Below are positions 14,714 to 14,823 of a stretch of DNA of 14,823 bases, one piece after another. Under the pieces are notes generated by a model. That model did no database searches and was not told the DNA's origin. It saw only the letters and a list, made by a program, of their open reading frames with translations. Every line of letters starts with the position of its first letter. Within the stretch, counting starts at the first letter, position 1. Source of the stretch: an uncultured Mycoplasmatota bacterium (GTDB taxonomy: Bacteria; Bacillota_I; Bacilli_A; RF39; UBA660); the NCBI GenBank assembly GCA_947643295.1, contig CANRVM010000016.1:1-14823 (forward strand). Direction: 5' to 3'. Position numbers and translations under genes: made by a program.

Positions 14714-14736
14714 ATACATTCTCCTTTATTCATTTA

Positions 14737-14765
14737 AATCTATGTAAAGAAAAAATAATATATTC
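14737..14765 (-). promoter_or_regulatory. sigma-E promoter of spoIVA
   Basis: On the minus strand: -35 GAATATA (14765-14759), fitting KMATATT at 6 of 7 positions, then a 14-base spacer, then -10 CATAGATT (14744-14737), fitting CATACAHT at 7 of 8. The start is expected near 14730, a few bases before AAAGGAG. Sigma-E controls spoIVA in B. subtilis. The remaining sequence to 14823 shows no gene. Confidence 0.7.
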
Positions 14766-14823
14766 ATTGAAAAGGAAAATAGAGAAATAGTTCTACTTGT
14801 TTTTTTATAAAATTGGTGTTAGT

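Noticed and set aside
1..14823. Mycoplasma-type genetic code (TGA as Trp), given the AT richness
   Set aside because: Tryptophan is encoded by TGG throughout and all genes reach full family length with standard stops; the spore genes also argue against Mycoplasma.
1..14823. CRISPR array, tRNA, rRNA, insertion sequence or prophage
   Set aside because: No spaced direct-repeat array, cloverleaf, rRNA segment, transposase or terminal inverted repeats were seen on either strand.

Overview
The window is a compact, very AT-rich stretch of bacterial chromosome. It uses the standard code: TAA and TAG stops, strong AGGAGG-type ribosome binding sites, and ATG, GTG and TTG starts. The gene set is that of a spore-forming low-GC Firmicute (class Bacilli or a close relative). 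Spore genes are present (spoIVA and an alpha/beta-type small acid-soluble spore protein) together with Firmicute-type ezrA, thiI, rpsD and tyrS. The order tyrS - rpsD - ezrA - thiI - ssp - ackA matches, from memory, the order of the same genes in Bacillus subtilis, so this is mostly an ancestral core neighbourhood and not a mobile island. I see no IS element, prophage, CRISPR array, tRNA or rRNA. The species cannot be named from the sequence.

Layout. 1-3912 (+): a tightly packed run of five genes. These are a 5'-truncated ImmA/IrrE-like protein that lacks the metalloprotease residues, a CYTH-domain protein, tyrosyl-tRNA synthetase, a membrane-anchored repeat (probable seven-bladed beta-propeller) protein, and a histidine phosphatase. 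A two-way terminator separates this run from 3936-5260 (-), which holds rpsD with its own promoter and a folded leader, preceded by a J-domain (DnaJ-like) gene broken by a one-base shift. 5360-6428 (+): an unrecognised 316-residue protein with its own extended -10 promoter and terminator. 6582-9925 (+): ezrA, thiI and ssp, each with its own promoter signal; the first and last end in clear terminators. 9969-13239 (+): ackA, an NrnA-like DHH phosphoesterase, the ribosome-assembly GTPase gene engB, and an unrecognised 154-residue protein. 13238-14765 (-): spoIVA with a good sigma-E-type promoter, converging on the 154-residue gene.

How the parts fit. Most genes serve translation (tyrS, rpsD, thiI, engB), cell division (ezrA) and central or nucleotide metabolism (ackA, nrnA-like). 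Two sporulation genes carry promoters of the expected compartment: sigma-G-like for the forespore spore protein and sigma-E-like for mother-cell spoIVA. This suggests a working sporulation programme. The most interesting items are the rpsD leader, which folds on paper into nested helices plus a pseudoknot; the J-domain gene, whose frame break falls exactly on an A AAA AAT slippery heptamer just before the HPD motif; the ImmA/IrrE relative with its zinc ligands replaced; and two uncharacterised genes, one of them with a sporulation-like -10 element next to spoIVA. No clearly new multi-gene system is visible.

Several starts are set downstream of the longest open frame, because the upstream GTG or TTG lies inside or against the Shine-Dalgarno sequence.
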